Positions 46,254 through 55,447 of a stretch of DNA of 64,000 nucleotides are shown piece by piece. This DNA comes from Cryobacterium suzukii. Its GTDB lineage: Bacteria > Actinomycetota > Actinomycetes > Actinomycetales > Microbacteriaceae. Location of the stretch: assembly GCF_004403185.1 (NCBI RefSeq), contig NZ_SOHJ01000011.1, positions 434,001 to 498,000 on the forward strand, written 5' to 3'. The notes below the pieces were generated by a model that had not been told where the DNA came from, searched no databases, and saw nothing but the letters and a program-made list of their open reading frames with translations. The translations under genes were made by a program, and so were the position numbers. Each line of letters opens with the position of its first letter. Within the stretch, counting starts at the first letter, position 1.

Positions 46254-47059
46254 CAGCGGACCCGACCTTTCGAGACGTTCTCGGGAGCACTGAACGGGCG
46301 CAGATTGGCATGTGGGTGTGCTCCGGCAGCGCACTGGTGGCCGAAATCTGCGCCGGCAGCGGCCTCGACTGGCTTTTGATCGATACCGAACACAGCCCCA
46401 ACGGCCTCGAATCGACGCTCAGCCAGCTGCAGGCCGTACACGGCTACCCGATCGTGCCGCTCGTGCGGGTGCCTACCGGCGAGCGCGTCATCGTCAAGCA
46501 GCTATTGGACCTCGGCGCTCAGAACCTGTTGATCCCGATGATCGACACCGCCGCGCAGGCCCGCGAGATGGTGTCCGCCGTGCGCTACCCGCCGCACGGG
46601 GTCCGCGGGGTCGGCAGCGCCCTCGCCCGGGCCTCCCGGTGGAACCGCATCGACGACTACCTGGCTTTCGCCAACGAGACGATCTCACTGTTCGTGCAGA
46701 TCGAGACGACGGATGCCGTGGCCAACGTCGCCCAGATCGCCGCCGTCGACGGCGTCGACGGCCTGTTCATTGGTCCGTCGGATCTCGCTGCGTCGATGGG
46801 CCTGCTCGGTCAGCAGGACCATCCCGACGTCGTCGCCTCCGTCGAGCGCTGCATTCGCACCGTCACGGCGCTCGGCAAACCCGTCGGAGTGAATGCTTTC
46901 GCGCCCGCGACCGCCGAGCGCTACCTCGCGGCGGGCGCCCGCTTCGTGCTCGTCGGTGCCGACGTGGCTATCCTCGCCCGGGCTTCGGAGAAGCTCGCCG
47001 CCTCCTTCATCAGGCCAACGGGTCTGGCCGGGCCCGAGGTTCCGCGGCCGAGTTACTGA
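46238..47059 (+). CDS. hpaI: 4-hydroxy-2-oxoheptanedioate aldolase
   Basis: 273-residue class II aldolase of the HpcH/HpaI family, splitting 4-hydroxy-2-oxoheptanedioate into pyruvate and succinic semialdehyde. Motifs: WLLIDTEHSPNG, VPLVRVPTGE, MIDTAAQAREMVSAVRYPPHGVRG, and LFVQIETTDAV with the metal-binding Glu followed by GLFIGPSDLAASMG. ATG 46238 is supported by GGGAG seven bases upstream. The open frame continues upstream inside hpaH. Confidence 0.93.
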   Translation: MPIRVAADPTFRDVLGSTERAQIGMWVCSGSALVAEICAGSGLDWLLIDTEHSPNGLESTLSQLQAVHGYPIVPLVRVPTGERVIVKQLLDLGAQNLLIPMIDTAAQAREMVSAVRYPPHGVRGVGSALARASRWNRIDDYLAFANETISLFVQIETTDAVANVAQIAAVDGVDGLFIGPSDLAASMGLLGQQDHPDVVASVERCIRTVTALGKPVGVNAFAPATAERYLAAGARFVLVGADVAILARASEKLAASFIRPTGLAGPEVPRPSY

Positions 47060-47101
47060 AGCGACAGCGTTACTGAGCGACAGCGCGCCCGAGCCGAATG
47101 C

Positions 47102-47107
47102 GAGAAT
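47102..47107 (+). promoter_or_regulatory. -10-like hexamer GAGAAT before the IclR-type gene
   Basis: GAGAAT, six bases (AGGAGG), GTG at 47114. The AGGAGG abuts the start codon, too close for normal initiation, so a leaderless mRNA is possible. Confidence 0.4.
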
Positions 47108-47113
47108 AGGAGG

Positions 47114-47854
47114 GTGTCGATCCCAGAATTCGCCGAGACCTCCGGCAGCCCCCAGCCGGCGCCCGCCGCGCACTCGCAAACCCTGTCTCGCGGCATCCGG
47201 GTGTTGGAGATTCTCGCTGACACCGACAAGCCGATGAGCATCGTCGAACTCGCAGCAGCCCTCGACGTACACCGTTCGATCGCTTATCGCATCCTCCGTA
47301 CTCTTGAAGATCACGGCCTCGTCGTGCGGGACCCGGCTGGACTGGTGCGGCTCGGCGCGCGCCTGGCCGCCCTGGCTCGCGGGGTGTCCCGCGACCTGCA
47401 GGCCACGGCCCTGCCGGTGCTCACCCGCATCGCCAACGAGCTGGGCATGACCGCGTTCATCGCCGTGCTCGACCAGAGCGAAATCGTCACGCTCGTGAGC
47501 ATCGAGCCGCGGCAGGCCCACGCGACTGTCGCGCAGCAGCCGGGCACGCGGCATCCGCTGAACAGAGGCGCGCCTGGAATCGCCATTCAGTCCGGGCTGG
47601 GCGCCGCGCAGTGGGCCGCGCTCGGCCACGCGGAAACCCGGCGCAGCGAGGCCCGCGAGGTCGCCGACCTCGGCTATGCCTCCAGCCACGACGAGGTCAT
47701 TCCCGGCCTGTCGTCGATCGCCGTGCCCCTCGTTGTGCCCGGAGAATCACCCGCCTCTCTCGCCGTCGTGTACATCTCGAGTCTGCATTCCCCCACCGAC
47801 ATCGGCGCTGCACTCACTGCGGCCGCGCGCACGATCGTCGCCGGGCTTCGCTGA
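47114..47854 (+). CDS. IclR-family transcriptional regulator
   Basis: 246-residue IclR protein: N-terminal winged helix (LSRGIRVLEILADTDKPMSIVELAAALDVHRSIAYRILRTL in outline, about residues 20-60) and a GAF-like effector domain with HPLNRGAPGIAIQ and GLSSIAVPLV motifs. IclR regulators often control aromatic catabolism, so it may act on the hpa genes together with GntR. Its stop is directly next to the stop of the convergent membrane-protein gene with no bases between. Confidence 0.9.
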   Translation: MSIPEFAETSGSPQPAPAAHSQTLSRGIRVLEILADTDKPMSIVELAAALDVHRSIAYRILRTLEDHGLVVRDPAGLVRLGARLAALARGVSRDLQATALPVLTRIANELGMTAFIAVLDQSEIVTLVSIEPRQAHATVAQQPGTRHPLNRGAPGIAIQSGLGAAQWAALGHAETRRSEAREVADLGYASSHDEVIPGLSSIAVPLVVPGESPASLAVVYISSLHSPTDIGAALTAAARTIVAGLR

Positions 47855-49132
47855 TTATTTGGCCACGCACAGGCTCTGCATGCCTACTCGCACGGTCGAC
47901 CCAACGTGGCGAGCGCGCAGTTGCGATACGACGCTGGGCTCGTCGGCATAGGCGTAGAACTCGGTGTTCTCGGGGGCGCTGGGGTGGCCATCGGTGGTCC
48001 ATCCCGTCGTGATTCGAAGATACGCGGCGGCCGCGGCGTCGAAATTGACATCCCAGTCGTCGGTGTCCGCGCCGGAGAAGGTGAGCTCCATGCCGTAGCC
48101 GATTCCCGTACCCAGGCAGTCGAATGCATAGGGCGCGGCCGCCACGACCAGGTCGAGGGCCGCGCCGGGAATTGCCCCCTGCCGCTCCGGCTCCGCGAAG
48201 GCCGGCCCGAATCGTGCGGTCGTCTGGGTGACGAACGCCGCGAACTGTTGCTCGAGTTCGGCGGCCGACAGCGCCGTCGACGGCTCGGTCGGCCGCGCGA
48301 TGGGCGGCGCCGCCGGCGGCAGCACGAGTTCCACTTCGCCCGATGACGGTGGCACGGTCATCGGGGCGCTGTCGGTCGCCGACGGTGCGATCCGTTCACC
48401 GACCGAGACAACCTTGGCGATCGTACCCACACCTAGCGCAAGCGTGAGCCCGAGCAGCACGACCGCGGCGACCAGGCCAGCGACCGCAACGGATGCCGCA
48501 TCCGCTCCCCCGGACCGCTCGCGGGCCCGCAGCACCCAGCCGCCAATACCCGCCGCGAGGGCCAGCAGCGAAATAGCGGCGGCGACAAGAAGCTGACCGA
48601 CATAGATAGGAATCTGAGTGTACGGGTCCGCCGCGCCAGACCCGCCTTGGCCGACGCCGAGCCCCAGATACAGCATCCACGCCGGCGACAGAACGGAAGC
48701 TACCGCGAGCAACCCGCACAGTCGCCGCAATCGACGAACCCGAAGCGAAGGCAGCCTCCCGGCCAGGTAGGCGAAGTTCACACCGGATGCTGCCGGTGCG
48801 AGCCTGGGCACCGACCAGACACCCGCGATCACACCGACCACCATGCTCGCAATGCCGAGCACGAGCACGATGGACAGGCCGGTGGTCACGCCCTCAGCGG
48901 TCGCACTCACCCACGCATCCGGCCCGGCAGAGCAGAGCATGCGGGGTGGAAAAAAATCGTAGCGTACGCGGTCGCCCGAGCTTTGTACCCGGGCGCAGGT
49001 CTCCTCCGGGTCCCAGGCGCCAAGTACGAAGGTGGCCGTGACGATCGGCCAGAGCAGGGTCACGATCAAGCCGGCGATCAGTACACCGAATGCGCTGCGG
49101 GCTCGGAGCACTGCGGATTTCTGAGAAGTCAT
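47855..49132 (-). CDS. Polytopic membrane protein with extracellular C-terminal domain, unknown
   Basis: About 425 residues. Five hydrophobic segments in the N-terminal 260 residues (near 12-38, 75-100, 130-152, 172-198 and 210-235) are followed by a Pro/Ala-rich linker and a soluble C-terminal domain of about 140 residues with two Cys (FDCLGTGIGYG and QSLCVAK) that could form a disulfide. No known catalytic motif. ATG 49132 has GGAGGGG directly upstream; a longer frame to 49174 is possible. I do not recognise the family. Confidence 0.7.
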   Translation of the reverse strand: MTSQKSAVLRARSAFGVLIAGLIVTLLWPIVTATFVLGAWDPEETCARVQSSGDRVRYDFFPPRMLCSAGPDAWVSATAEGVTTGLSIVLVLGIASMVVGVIAGVWSVPRLAPAASGVNFAYLAGRLPSLRVRRLRRLCGLLAVASVLSPAWMLYLGLGVGQGGSGAADPYTQIPIYVGQLLVAAAISLLALAAGIGGWVLRARERSGGADAASVAVAGLVAAVVLLGLTLALGVGTIAKVVSVGERIAPSATDSAPMTVPPSSGEVELVLPPAAPPIARPTEPSTALSAAELEQQFAAFVTQTTARFGPAFAEPERQGAIPGAALDLVVAAAPYAFDCLGTGIGYGMELTFSGADTDDWDVNFDAAAAAYLRITTGWTTDGHPSAPENTEFYAYADEPSVVSQLRARHVGSTVRVGMQSLCVAK

Positions 49133-49366
49133 CCCCTCCACGCTAGCGGTGCGCGCCCCGAAGCCGCTCGTCACCGCCCCCGTGCAGGGTGCAAAATCGC
49201 ACTCTCACTGCCGTGAACATAACCATCCCGCACAATACTGACCAATAGGTAGGTAATCCTTGATTTTCCTGCCATACTGCCCCAGTGCCGCTTTTTCTCC
49301 GCACGATCCACACACTTTGCAGCAGCACCCGACCCAGCACCGCAGTGAGATACGAGGGAGTATTCC

Positions 49367-50713
49367 ATGGCTTTTACGACCGAGCGCACGCACGCACGCA
49401 GCGCTAAACGGAACGAAGAACGGCGAGTCCTCGCCGGCACGATGGTGGGCACCACCATCGAGTGGTACGACTTCTTCATCTACGCCCAGGCCGCCGGTCT
49501 CGTGCTGGCCGGTCTGTTCTTCGCACCGCTCGCCGGCGAGAACGCAACGCTAGCTCAGCTGATCGCCTGGGCCTCGCTCGGCATCAGTTTTCTGTTCCGC
49601 CCGCTCGGCGCTATCGTCGCCGGGCACCTCGGTGACCGCATCGGTCGCAAGGCCATGCTGGTCTTCACCCTCGTCATGATGGGCGCGGCCACCGCACTCA
49701 TCGGCCTGCTGCCGACCTTCGACCAGATCGGCGTCTGGGCACCGATCCTGCTGATCGTGCTTCGCATCCTGCAGGGATTCTCGGCCGGCGGCGAATGGGG
49801 TGGCGCGGCGCTCATGAGCGTCGAGCACGCACCCATCAACAAGCGCGGATTCTTCGGTGCCTACCCGCAGATCGGCGTTCCGGTGGGGCTCATTCTCGCC
49901 ACCGGTGTGATGATCGCCGTGACCACCTCGATGAGCGAAGAAGCGTTCCTCAGCTGGGGTTGGCGTATTCCGTTCCTCGTCTCCGTGCTGCTCATCGTCG
50001 TCGGCTGGGTCATCCGCCGCGCGGTCGCCGAAAGCCCGGTCTTCAAAGAGATGCAGACCCGCAAGAAGGAATCCGCTGCACCGCTCAAGCAGCTCTTCCA
50101 AAACCACTCGCGTCAGGTCATCCTCACCGCACTGATCTTCATCGCCAACAACGCGGCAGGTTACATGCTCATCGCTTTCTTCAACTCGTACGCCACCAAG
50201 CCCGCCGAAGCTGGCGGACTCGGCATGGAGCGCACCCCGGTGCTCATCGCCAGCACCGTCGCCGCCGTGTTCTGGCTCGCGTCGACCATGCTCGGCGGCA
50301 TCCTCTCCGACAAAATCGGTCGCGTGCGCACGTTCCAGTTCGGCTACGCGTTCCTCTTCATCTGGGCGATCCCGATGTTCCTGCTCATCGATACCGGCGA
50401 CATCGTCTGGTTCGCGCTCTCGCTCATCATTTTGGCTAGCGGACTCGGCTTCTCCTACGGCCCACAGGCCGCACTCTACGCCGAAATGTTCCCCGCCCAG
50501 GTGCGCTACTCCGGCGTTTCGATCGGCTATGCCCTCGGCGCGATTCTCGGTGGAGCTTTCGCCCCACTGATCGCGCAGCTGCTGCTCGACGAGACCGGTC
50601 AGTCCTTCTCGATCGGCATCTACCTCATGGTCCTCGCTACGATCTCCTTCGTCGCGGTGACCCTCGTGAAGGAAACCCGCGGAGTTCCGCTGGGCATAAG
50701 CACGCACGAGTAA
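49367..50713 (+). CDS. MHS-family MFS transporter
   Basis: 448-residue transporter, second member of the MHS type in the window. Signature GTTIEWYDFFIYAQAAGLVLA in helix 1, GHLGDRIGRKAMLV in loop 2-3, GGEWGGAALMSVEHAP, and SDKIGRVRTFQFG in loop 8-9. GAGGGAG lies seven bases before the ATG. It is about 2.3 kb from the hpa genes and could import an aromatic or other organic acid, but this is not shown by sequence. Confidence 0.9.
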   Translation: MAFTTERTHARSAKRNEERRVLAGTMVGTTIEWYDFFIYAQAAGLVLAGLFFAPLAGENATLAQLIAWASLGISFLFRPLGAIVAGHLGDRIGRKAMLVFTLVMMGAATALIGLLPTFDQIGVWAPILLIVLRILQGFSAGGEWGGAALMSVEHAPINKRGFFGAYPQIGVPVGLILATGVMIAVTTSMSEEAFLSWGWRIPFLVSVLLIVVGWVIRRAVAESPVFKEMQTRKKESAAPLKQLFQNHSRQVILTALIFIANNAAGYMLIAFFNSYATKPAEAGGLGMERTPVLIASTVAAVFWLASTMLGGILSDKIGRVRTFQFGYAFLFIWAIPMFLLIDTGDIVWFALSLIILASGLGFSYGPQAALYAEMFPAQVRYSGVSIGYALGAILGGAFAPLIAQLLLDETGQSFSIGIYLMVLATISFVAVTLVKETRGVPLGISTHE

Positions 50714-50727
50714 CTCTCGTAAATCCG

Positions 50728-50765
50728 AACCGTGCCGCCCGGAGTGAAACCCGGGCGGCACGGTT
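50728..50765 (+). terminator. Terminator after the MHS transporter gene
   Basis: Fifteen-bp perfect stem (50728-50742 and 50751-50765), eight-base loop, followed by ATTTCGT; 14 bases after the stop codon. Confidence 0.85.
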
Positions 50766-50955
50766 ATTTCGTGCTCCCGTGTGCACGGGGTCCGACCCGG
50801 AACGCGGGCCCTGACCCTCCTGTGTAAGAGGTGCACGGTCACGCTGGCATCGACGAGGCGTTGAGCATGATCGATTCGGCCATTCCGCCGCCAACGCTGA
50901 TCACGTCGGATTGCTGGGCATCTCCTCGGTCAGGTTCTTCGTAAATGAAACGAGA
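50766..50955. other. Non-coding stretch between two terminators
   Basis: No convincing gene. On the minus strand a short frame ending near 50840 encodes DVISVGGGMAES, which recalls a dinucleotide-binding glycine motif, but it breaks off after about 14 more residues. At most a gene relic; otherwise nothing recognisable. Confidence 0.4.
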
Positions 50956-50997
50956 AACGCCGCACCCGCCGCTGCGAATGAGCGGGAGGTGCGGCGT
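50956..50997 (-). terminator. Hairpin downstream of the aldehyde dehydrogenase gene
   Basis: AACGCCGCAC at 50956-50965 pairs with GTGCGGCGTT at 50988-50997, with further GC pairing inside. It lies 13 bases beyond the aldehyde dehydrogenase stop on the minus strand. Confidence 0.65.
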
Positions 50998-51010
50998 TAC
51001 AGTGCCGGGT

Positions 51011-52453
51011 CTAACCGTTGATGACCTGCGGCACACCGAGCGCCTTGAGACCCTCAACGCCAAACTCGAGCCCGTAGCCGGACTGCTTGGACCCGCCGAA
51101 AGGAATCATCGGGTGCACTGCGCCGTGCGCGTTGATCCAGACCGTGCCGGTATCCAGGCGCGCGGCCACCGCGCGGGCGGCAACCAGGTCGCTCGACCAA
51201 ACCGAACCGCCGAGACCGACGTCAACACTGTTCGCACGTGCAATGACCTCGTCGAGGTCGGTATAGCGGATGATTGGAAGCGCCGGCCCGAACTGCTCCT
51301 CGCGTACAAGTGGGTTGTCGTCGTCGATGTCCGCGATGAGGGTGGTCGGGTAGAAGAAGCCGGGGGCGTCCAGGTCGGGGTTGCCGCCGATGAGCACGCG
51401 GGCTCCGGAATCCTTGGCGGCCTGCACGAGACCGGCGACAATATCAAACTGTGCCTTGTTCTGCAGCGGCCCGAGCACGTTGTTCTCGTCGAGTCCGACG
51501 CCCATCGGCATCTTCGCGGCGACCGCGGTCAGCGCGTCGCAGACCGCGTCGTAGATGTCGTCGTGCACGTACAGGCGCTTGAGCGCGGCACAGGTCTGGC
51601 CGGTGTTGATGAACGCACCCCAGAACAGTCCCTCGGCGATGGCTTGCGGGTCGGCATCGCGCAGCACGATGCCGGCGTCGTTGCCGCCGAGTTCGAGGGT
51701 GAGGCGCTTGACCGTGTCGGCCGAGCTCTTGATGATGGCTTTGCCGGTCGCTGTCGAGCCGGTGAACATGACCTTGCCGATGCTCGGGTGCACGGCGAGG
51801 CCGGCGCCGATCGCGCGGCCGCCGGAGACGACGGTGACAAGCCCCTCTGGCAGCACCTGGTTGAGCACGGCGACGAGGGCGAGCACGCTGAGCGGCGTGT
51901 ACTCGGACGGCTTGACGACGACGGCGTTGCCCATGCGCAGGGCGGGAGCAATCTGCCAGATCGAGATCATCATCGGCCAATTCCACGGGCCGATCGCGCC
52001 GACGACGCCGATCGGGCGGTAGGTGATCGCGGCGTGGGTGGTGCCGTCGTCTATGAGCACCTCGGAGTCCAGCACAGTCGCCGCCGCGGTGCGCAGCCAT
52101 GCGGATGCTCCGCCCACCTCAAAGCGCGCGTTGGGTCCGTTGAGTGGTTTTCCCTGTTCGCGGGAGAGAAGCTGGGCGAGAGCTTCAGCTGCGGCGTCGA
52201 TCGCGTCGGCGGCACGTACCATGACGGCGCTGCGGGCTTCGTGACCGAGGGCAGCCCAAGCCGGCTGGGCCAGCGTTGCCGCGGCGATGGCAGCTTCTAG
52301 GTCGTCGGCGTTGTGCACCGGGGCGAGGCCAACGACCGCGCCCGTCGCGGGGTCCAGAATCTCGCGTGTCTCGCCCGTTGCGGGGGTGATGGCCGCGAGC
52401 AGCCCCTCAAAGGTGTCGAGCGTCGGAGTTGCCAGGGTGTCGTTCGTTGTCAT
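51011..52453 (-). CDS. NAD(P)-dependent aldehyde dehydrogenase family protein
   Basis: 480-residue aldehyde dehydrogenase. Motifs: GAIGPWNWPMMISIWQIAPAL, FTGSTATGKAIIKSS, Glu in LTLELGGNDAGIV, nucleophilic Cys in INTGQTCAALKRLYV, and the C-terminal PFGGSKQSGYG. Substrate unclear; related sequences are often annotated as general or betaine-type aldehyde dehydrogenases. AGGA four bases before ATG 52453 sets the start. It stands alone between hairpins. Confidence 0.88.
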   Translation of the reverse strand: MTTNDTLATPTLDTFEGLLAAITPATGETREILDPATGAVVGLAPVHNADDLEAAIAAATLAQPAWAALGHEARSAVMVRAADAIDAAAEALAQLLSREQGKPLNGPNARFEVGGASAWLRTAAATVLDSEVLIDDGTTHAAITYRPIGVVGAIGPWNWPMMISIWQIAPALRMGNAVVVKPSEYTPLSVLALVAVLNQVLPEGLVTVVSGGRAIGAGLAVHPSIGKVMFTGSTATGKAIIKSSADTVKRLTLELGGNDAGIVLRDADPQAIAEGLFWGAFINTGQTCAALKRLYVHDDIYDAVCDALTAVAAKMPMGVGLDENNVLGPLQNKAQFDIVAGLVQAAKDSGARVLIGGNPDLDAPGFFYPTTLIADIDDDNPLVREEQFGPALPIIRYTDLDEVIARANSVDVGLGGSVWSSDLVAARAVAARLDTGTVWINAHGAVHPMIPFGGSKQSGYGLEFGVEGLKALGVPQVING

Positions 52454-52583
52454 GAGTCCTCCACGTTGAGTGCGGCGACTGGAATCCCGCCGTGGCTCCA
52501 CCGTAGGCGCGAGCATGCGCAACCACTTGCACGAGAGCGCTGCCCACCCACCATCCCGCGCACATCATGCCCGGGCCCGGGGC

Positions 52584-53315
52584 TCAGTTCAAGAACTCCA
52601 GAGCAGCGTGCTTGAACTCGCGGGCGGTCAGCGCGCTGAGGTGGGTGTGGCCGGGCAGTTCGACATACCCGGCACCGCGGTCGGCCGCGAGGGCGGCTAC
52701 CCCGGCCGGAATCTGGTCGGCGCCACCCGCCACGAACAATTGTGGGATGCCCGCCGGCACGTCCAGGGTGCATCCGGCCATCCCCTGCACGCACGCCAAC
52801 AGCGCCTCCCGGTCGGCTCCGGCGATGATCGCCGGCCCGAGTACCGCGGCAATGGTCGGGTCGGAAGGAACGTCGCCAGACCGCAGGAACCGGTTGACCT
52901 CGCCCTGATCCCAGGTATCGAATAGTTCGTGCGGCCCGGCCCCGCCGAGCACGAGGCTGCGCACGCGTTCGGGCGCAAGCCTGGCCAAGGCGGCCACGAC
53001 CCGCGACCCCAGGGAATAGCCGATTACGTCGACCTGCTCGAGCTCGAGGGTGTCGAGCACGGCCACGAGGTCGGCGGCCAGCTGCCTCGGTAGATAGTCG
53101 GCAAAGCGGTGCGGTCTGTCGCTGCGCCCGTGCCCGCGCAGGTCGGGCGCGATCGCGCCCCGCCCGACTTCCCCGAGCGCCCGCACCCACCCCGAGCCAG
53201 TCCAGGTGACCGCCGCGGTCGACGCGAAACCGTGCACGAGCAGAACCGGCCGCTCCCCCGGCGCGGCGTCGAAGGCGATACGCACACCGTCGAGCCGTCT
53301 CGCGAACTCTGTCAC
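52584..53315 (-). CDS. Alpha/beta-fold hydrolase
   Basis: 243-residue hydrolase of the 3-oxoadipate enol-lactonase/esterase kind. Oxyanion-hole motif LLVHGFAST, nucleophile elbow GYSLGS, acid in VAGGADQIP and catalytic His in LPGHTHLSAL are all in place. Substrate unknown. Its ATG overlaps the stop of the nicotinamidase gene by four bases, so the two are co-translated. Confidence 0.88.
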   Translation of the reverse strand: MTEFARRLDGVRIAFDAAPGERPVLLVHGFASTAAVTWTGSGWVRALGEVGRGAIAPDLRGHGRSDRPHRFADYLPRQLAADLVAVLDTLELEQVDVIGYSLGSRVVAALARLAPERVRSLVLGGAGPHELFDTWDQGEVNRFLRSGDVPSDPTIAAVLGPAIIAGADREALLACVQGMAGCTLDVPAGIPQLFVAGGADQIPAGVAALAADRGAGYVELPGHTHLSALTAREFKHAALEFLN

Positions 53316-53902
53316 TCGACGGCGTCACTCGCGGCGAACACCGCGCCGGCATGCGCCAGCTCGGCGAGGGCCGTCGCGGTCGATTCGGCGGCGACCCCGG
53401 CCACCAGGTCGGTCAGCACGCGCACGTGCTGGCCGTGTTCGAGCGCGTCGAGGGCAGAGGCCCGCACGCAGTAGTCAGTGGCGAGGCCGACGACGTCGAC
53501 CTCCGTCACCCCCCGCTCACTCAGCAACGCCCCCACGGTCTGTCCGGCCTCGGTGGTGCCCTCGAAGATGGAATACGCTGGCTTGCCCTGGCCCTTGCGA
53601 ATGTGAAAGGTCACGGCATCCGTGGTTAGTGCTTTGTGGTATTCGGCGCCCGCGGTGCCGGCAACGCAGTGCACCGGCCAGGTCGTGACGTAATCGGGGG
53701 CGGTATCGCGGGCGAAGTGACCACCGTTGTCGTTGCCGATATCGTGCCAGTCGCGCGAGGCGAAGACATATTTATAGGCAAGCGGATGCTCTGCCAGCAG
53801 AGCGCTCACGCCCGCCGCGACCGCGTTGCCCCCGTCAACGCCGAGCGCGCCACCCTCGGTGAAGTCATTCTGAACGTCGATGATGAACAGTGCACGGGTC
53901 AC
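53312..53902 (-). CDS. pncA: Nicotinamidase
   Basis: 196-residue isochorismatase-fold amidase that converts nicotinamide to nicotinate for NAD salvage. Catalytic Asp in IIDVQNDFTEGGALGV, metal-binding Asp/His around SRDWHDIGNDNGGHF, Lys in HIRKGQ and nucleophilic Cys in GLATDYCVRASALDA. GTG start with GGAG five bases upstream. Followed by the overlapping hydrolase gene. Confidence 0.93.
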   Translation of the reverse strand: MTRALFIIDVQNDFTEGGALGVDGGNAVAAGVSALLAEHPLAYKYVFASRDWHDIGNDNGGHFARDTAPDYVTTWPVHCVAGTAGAEYHKALTTDAVTFHIRKGQGKPAYSIFEGTTEAGQTVGALLSERGVTEVDVVGLATDYCVRASALDALEHGQHVRVLTDLVAGVAAESTATALAELAHAGAVFAASDAVE

Positions 53903-53920
53903 GATGTCTCCTTCGAATGG

Positions 53921-55414
53921 TCAGTTATTGGACAGATTGTCGCCGCAGTGAAAGAACCCGGTGGCCAGTGTGTCGATGGCGATTTTAGCGCTCGAGCTCA
54001 CGTTGCCGATGGCCACGTTACTGATGGCATAGATGGCGAAGGTGAGTGGGGTACCATCGGCGGCGCGAATGACCCCGGCGAGCGTGTAGCCGGTGTCGAT
54101 CCAACCGGTCTTGGCGAACACTGCGCCGTCGGCGGCGGCATTCGCACCGGCGAAACGGTCGTTGTACGAGAGGGACCCGCCAGGTCCGCCGGCGATCGGC
54201 AGCCCGTCGAAGAGCACGCCGAGGTTGCCCTCGCGGGCGTTGACCTTAATAAACAGGGCCGTCAGGTAGGCGGGCGAGACAGCATTGTGGGGGCTGAGGC
54301 CCGAGCCGTCCTTGATGATCATTCCGGTCGTGTCGATGCCGTAGGCGGCGAGGCCACCGACGATGCCCTGCTGCAGTGCGGAGAAGGAGTTGCCGGCACC
54401 GTGTTCGATGGCAACGAGGCGGGCGAGCATCTCTGCGATGGTGTTGTCACTCACAATTAGGGACTGCTGAATGAGCGTTGACACCGGCGCGGACTGCACG
54501 GCACCAAGTTGGGCGGTACCGGCCGGGGCGGTGGCCGAACTGATACTGAGGCCCCCGCCGAGCGCGTCGGCAAAGGCCTGACCGGCCCGGGCAATCGGGT
54601 CTTCGCTGCGCGCCGACGTGCTGCGAGTCGGGTCGTTGCGGTCACCGTCGACCATCAGCGCGGTGATCTCGGGCATGGAGCCGAGGCCGAGCTCGGTGCG
54701 GGCCCAGCCCTCGTCCCAGTCGGGGCCGGAAAAGTACGAGGCGTCGAGCACGAGCGAGGTGATCGGCGGATTACTCGGGTCGGCGGCCCAAGCGACCATG
54801 GTCTGGGTGGCGAGGTCGTCGAGGTGGGCGGCGCCGGTGTAGAACGGCTCCTGACCCGTGGGCAGCCGCGACAGGGTGAGGTCTCCCCCGCCGACAAGCA
54901 CGACCTGACCGGGTTCGGCGCCCTTTACGACACGGGTCGTGGCCCGGTAGTCACTGCCGAGCACGTTGAGGGCGGCGGCCGAGGTGAGCACCTTCATGAC
55001 GCTCGCCGTACGTGAGGCGGTCGATCCACCCCGGTCGAACAACACCTCGCCGGTGCTGGCATTGACGACGTGCGCCTGAAAATCGGCGAGGCGGGTGTCG
55101 GCGGCGAGCCCGGCGACCGAGCAGGTACGCAGCCGGCTGGCCGTGGTCCCTTCGGCGGGCACCGGCCGAGCCGGGTCGATGGTGGGAGTGGGGCTCGGCG
55201 CGGCCGCGGGTGACGCCACAACGGATGCCGCAGCCGGCTCGGCCGCGCCGGTCTGGGTTCCGGCGAAGACGGCTCCACTGCCCAGCAGTACGAAGACGAG
55301 AGCACCGGCGGCGATCAGCCAGGCCCGGCGGTACCGGGCGAAGACTGCGCCGATTCCGCTGCGCGGGGCAGGGTCGGCCGCGGGGGCTACGGGTGTCTGC
55401 ACGCTTTCATCCAC
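53921..55414 (-). CDS. dacB: D-alanyl-D-alanine carboxypeptidase/endopeptidase (PBP4, peptidase S13)
   Basis: 497-residue penicillin-binding protein trimming peptidoglycan peptides outside the membrane. A short cytoplasmic N-terminus and one membrane helix (about residues 33-55) are followed by a Pro/Ala-rich linker and the S13 domain: SxxK in TASVMKVLTS, SxN in LIVSDNTIAEM and KTG in FAKTGWID. GTG 55414 is supported by TACCAT six bases upstream (leaderless); GTG 55402 is an alternative with GGAGGT upstream. Confidence 0.92.
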   Translation of the reverse strand: MDESVQTPVAPAADPAPRSGIGAVFARYRRAWLIAAGALVFVLLGSGAVFAGTQTGAAEPAAASVVASPAAAPSPTPTIDPARPVPAEGTTASRLRTCSVAGLAADTRLADFQAHVVNASTGEVLFDRGGSTASRTASVMKVLTSAAALNVLGSDYRATTRVVKGAEPGQVVLVGGGDLTLSRLPTGQEPFYTGAAHLDDLATQTMVAWAADPSNPPITSLVLDASYFSGPDWDEGWARTELGLGSMPEITALMVDGDRNDPTRSTSARSEDPIARAGQAFADALGGGLSISSATAPAGTAQLGAVQSAPVSTLIQQSLIVSDNTIAEMLARLVAIEHGAGNSFSALQQGIVGGLAAYGIDTTGMIIKDGSGLSPHNAVSPAYLTALFIKVNAREGNLGVLFDGLPIAGGPGGSLSYNDRFAGANAAADGAVFAKTGWIDTGYTLAGVIRAADGTPLTFAIYAISNVAIGNVSSSAKIAIDTLATGFFHCGDNLSNN

Positions 55415-55420
55415 CTCCGT

Positions 55421-55426
55421 ATGGTA
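55421..55426 (-). promoter_or_regulatory. -10 hexamer TACCAT, leaderless start of dacB
   Basis: Minus-strand TACCAT, six bases (ACGGAG), GTG at 55414. Confidence 0.5.
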
Positions 55427-55447
55427 TCCGACGCGCCGTCGGGCCAG

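Noticed and set aside
50839-51063. Minus-strand frame with a VGGGMAES motif, considered as a relic of an FAD or thiolase-type enzyme
   Set aside because: Only about a dozen residues resemble a dinucleotide motif and the frame stops soon after; too short to separate from chance.
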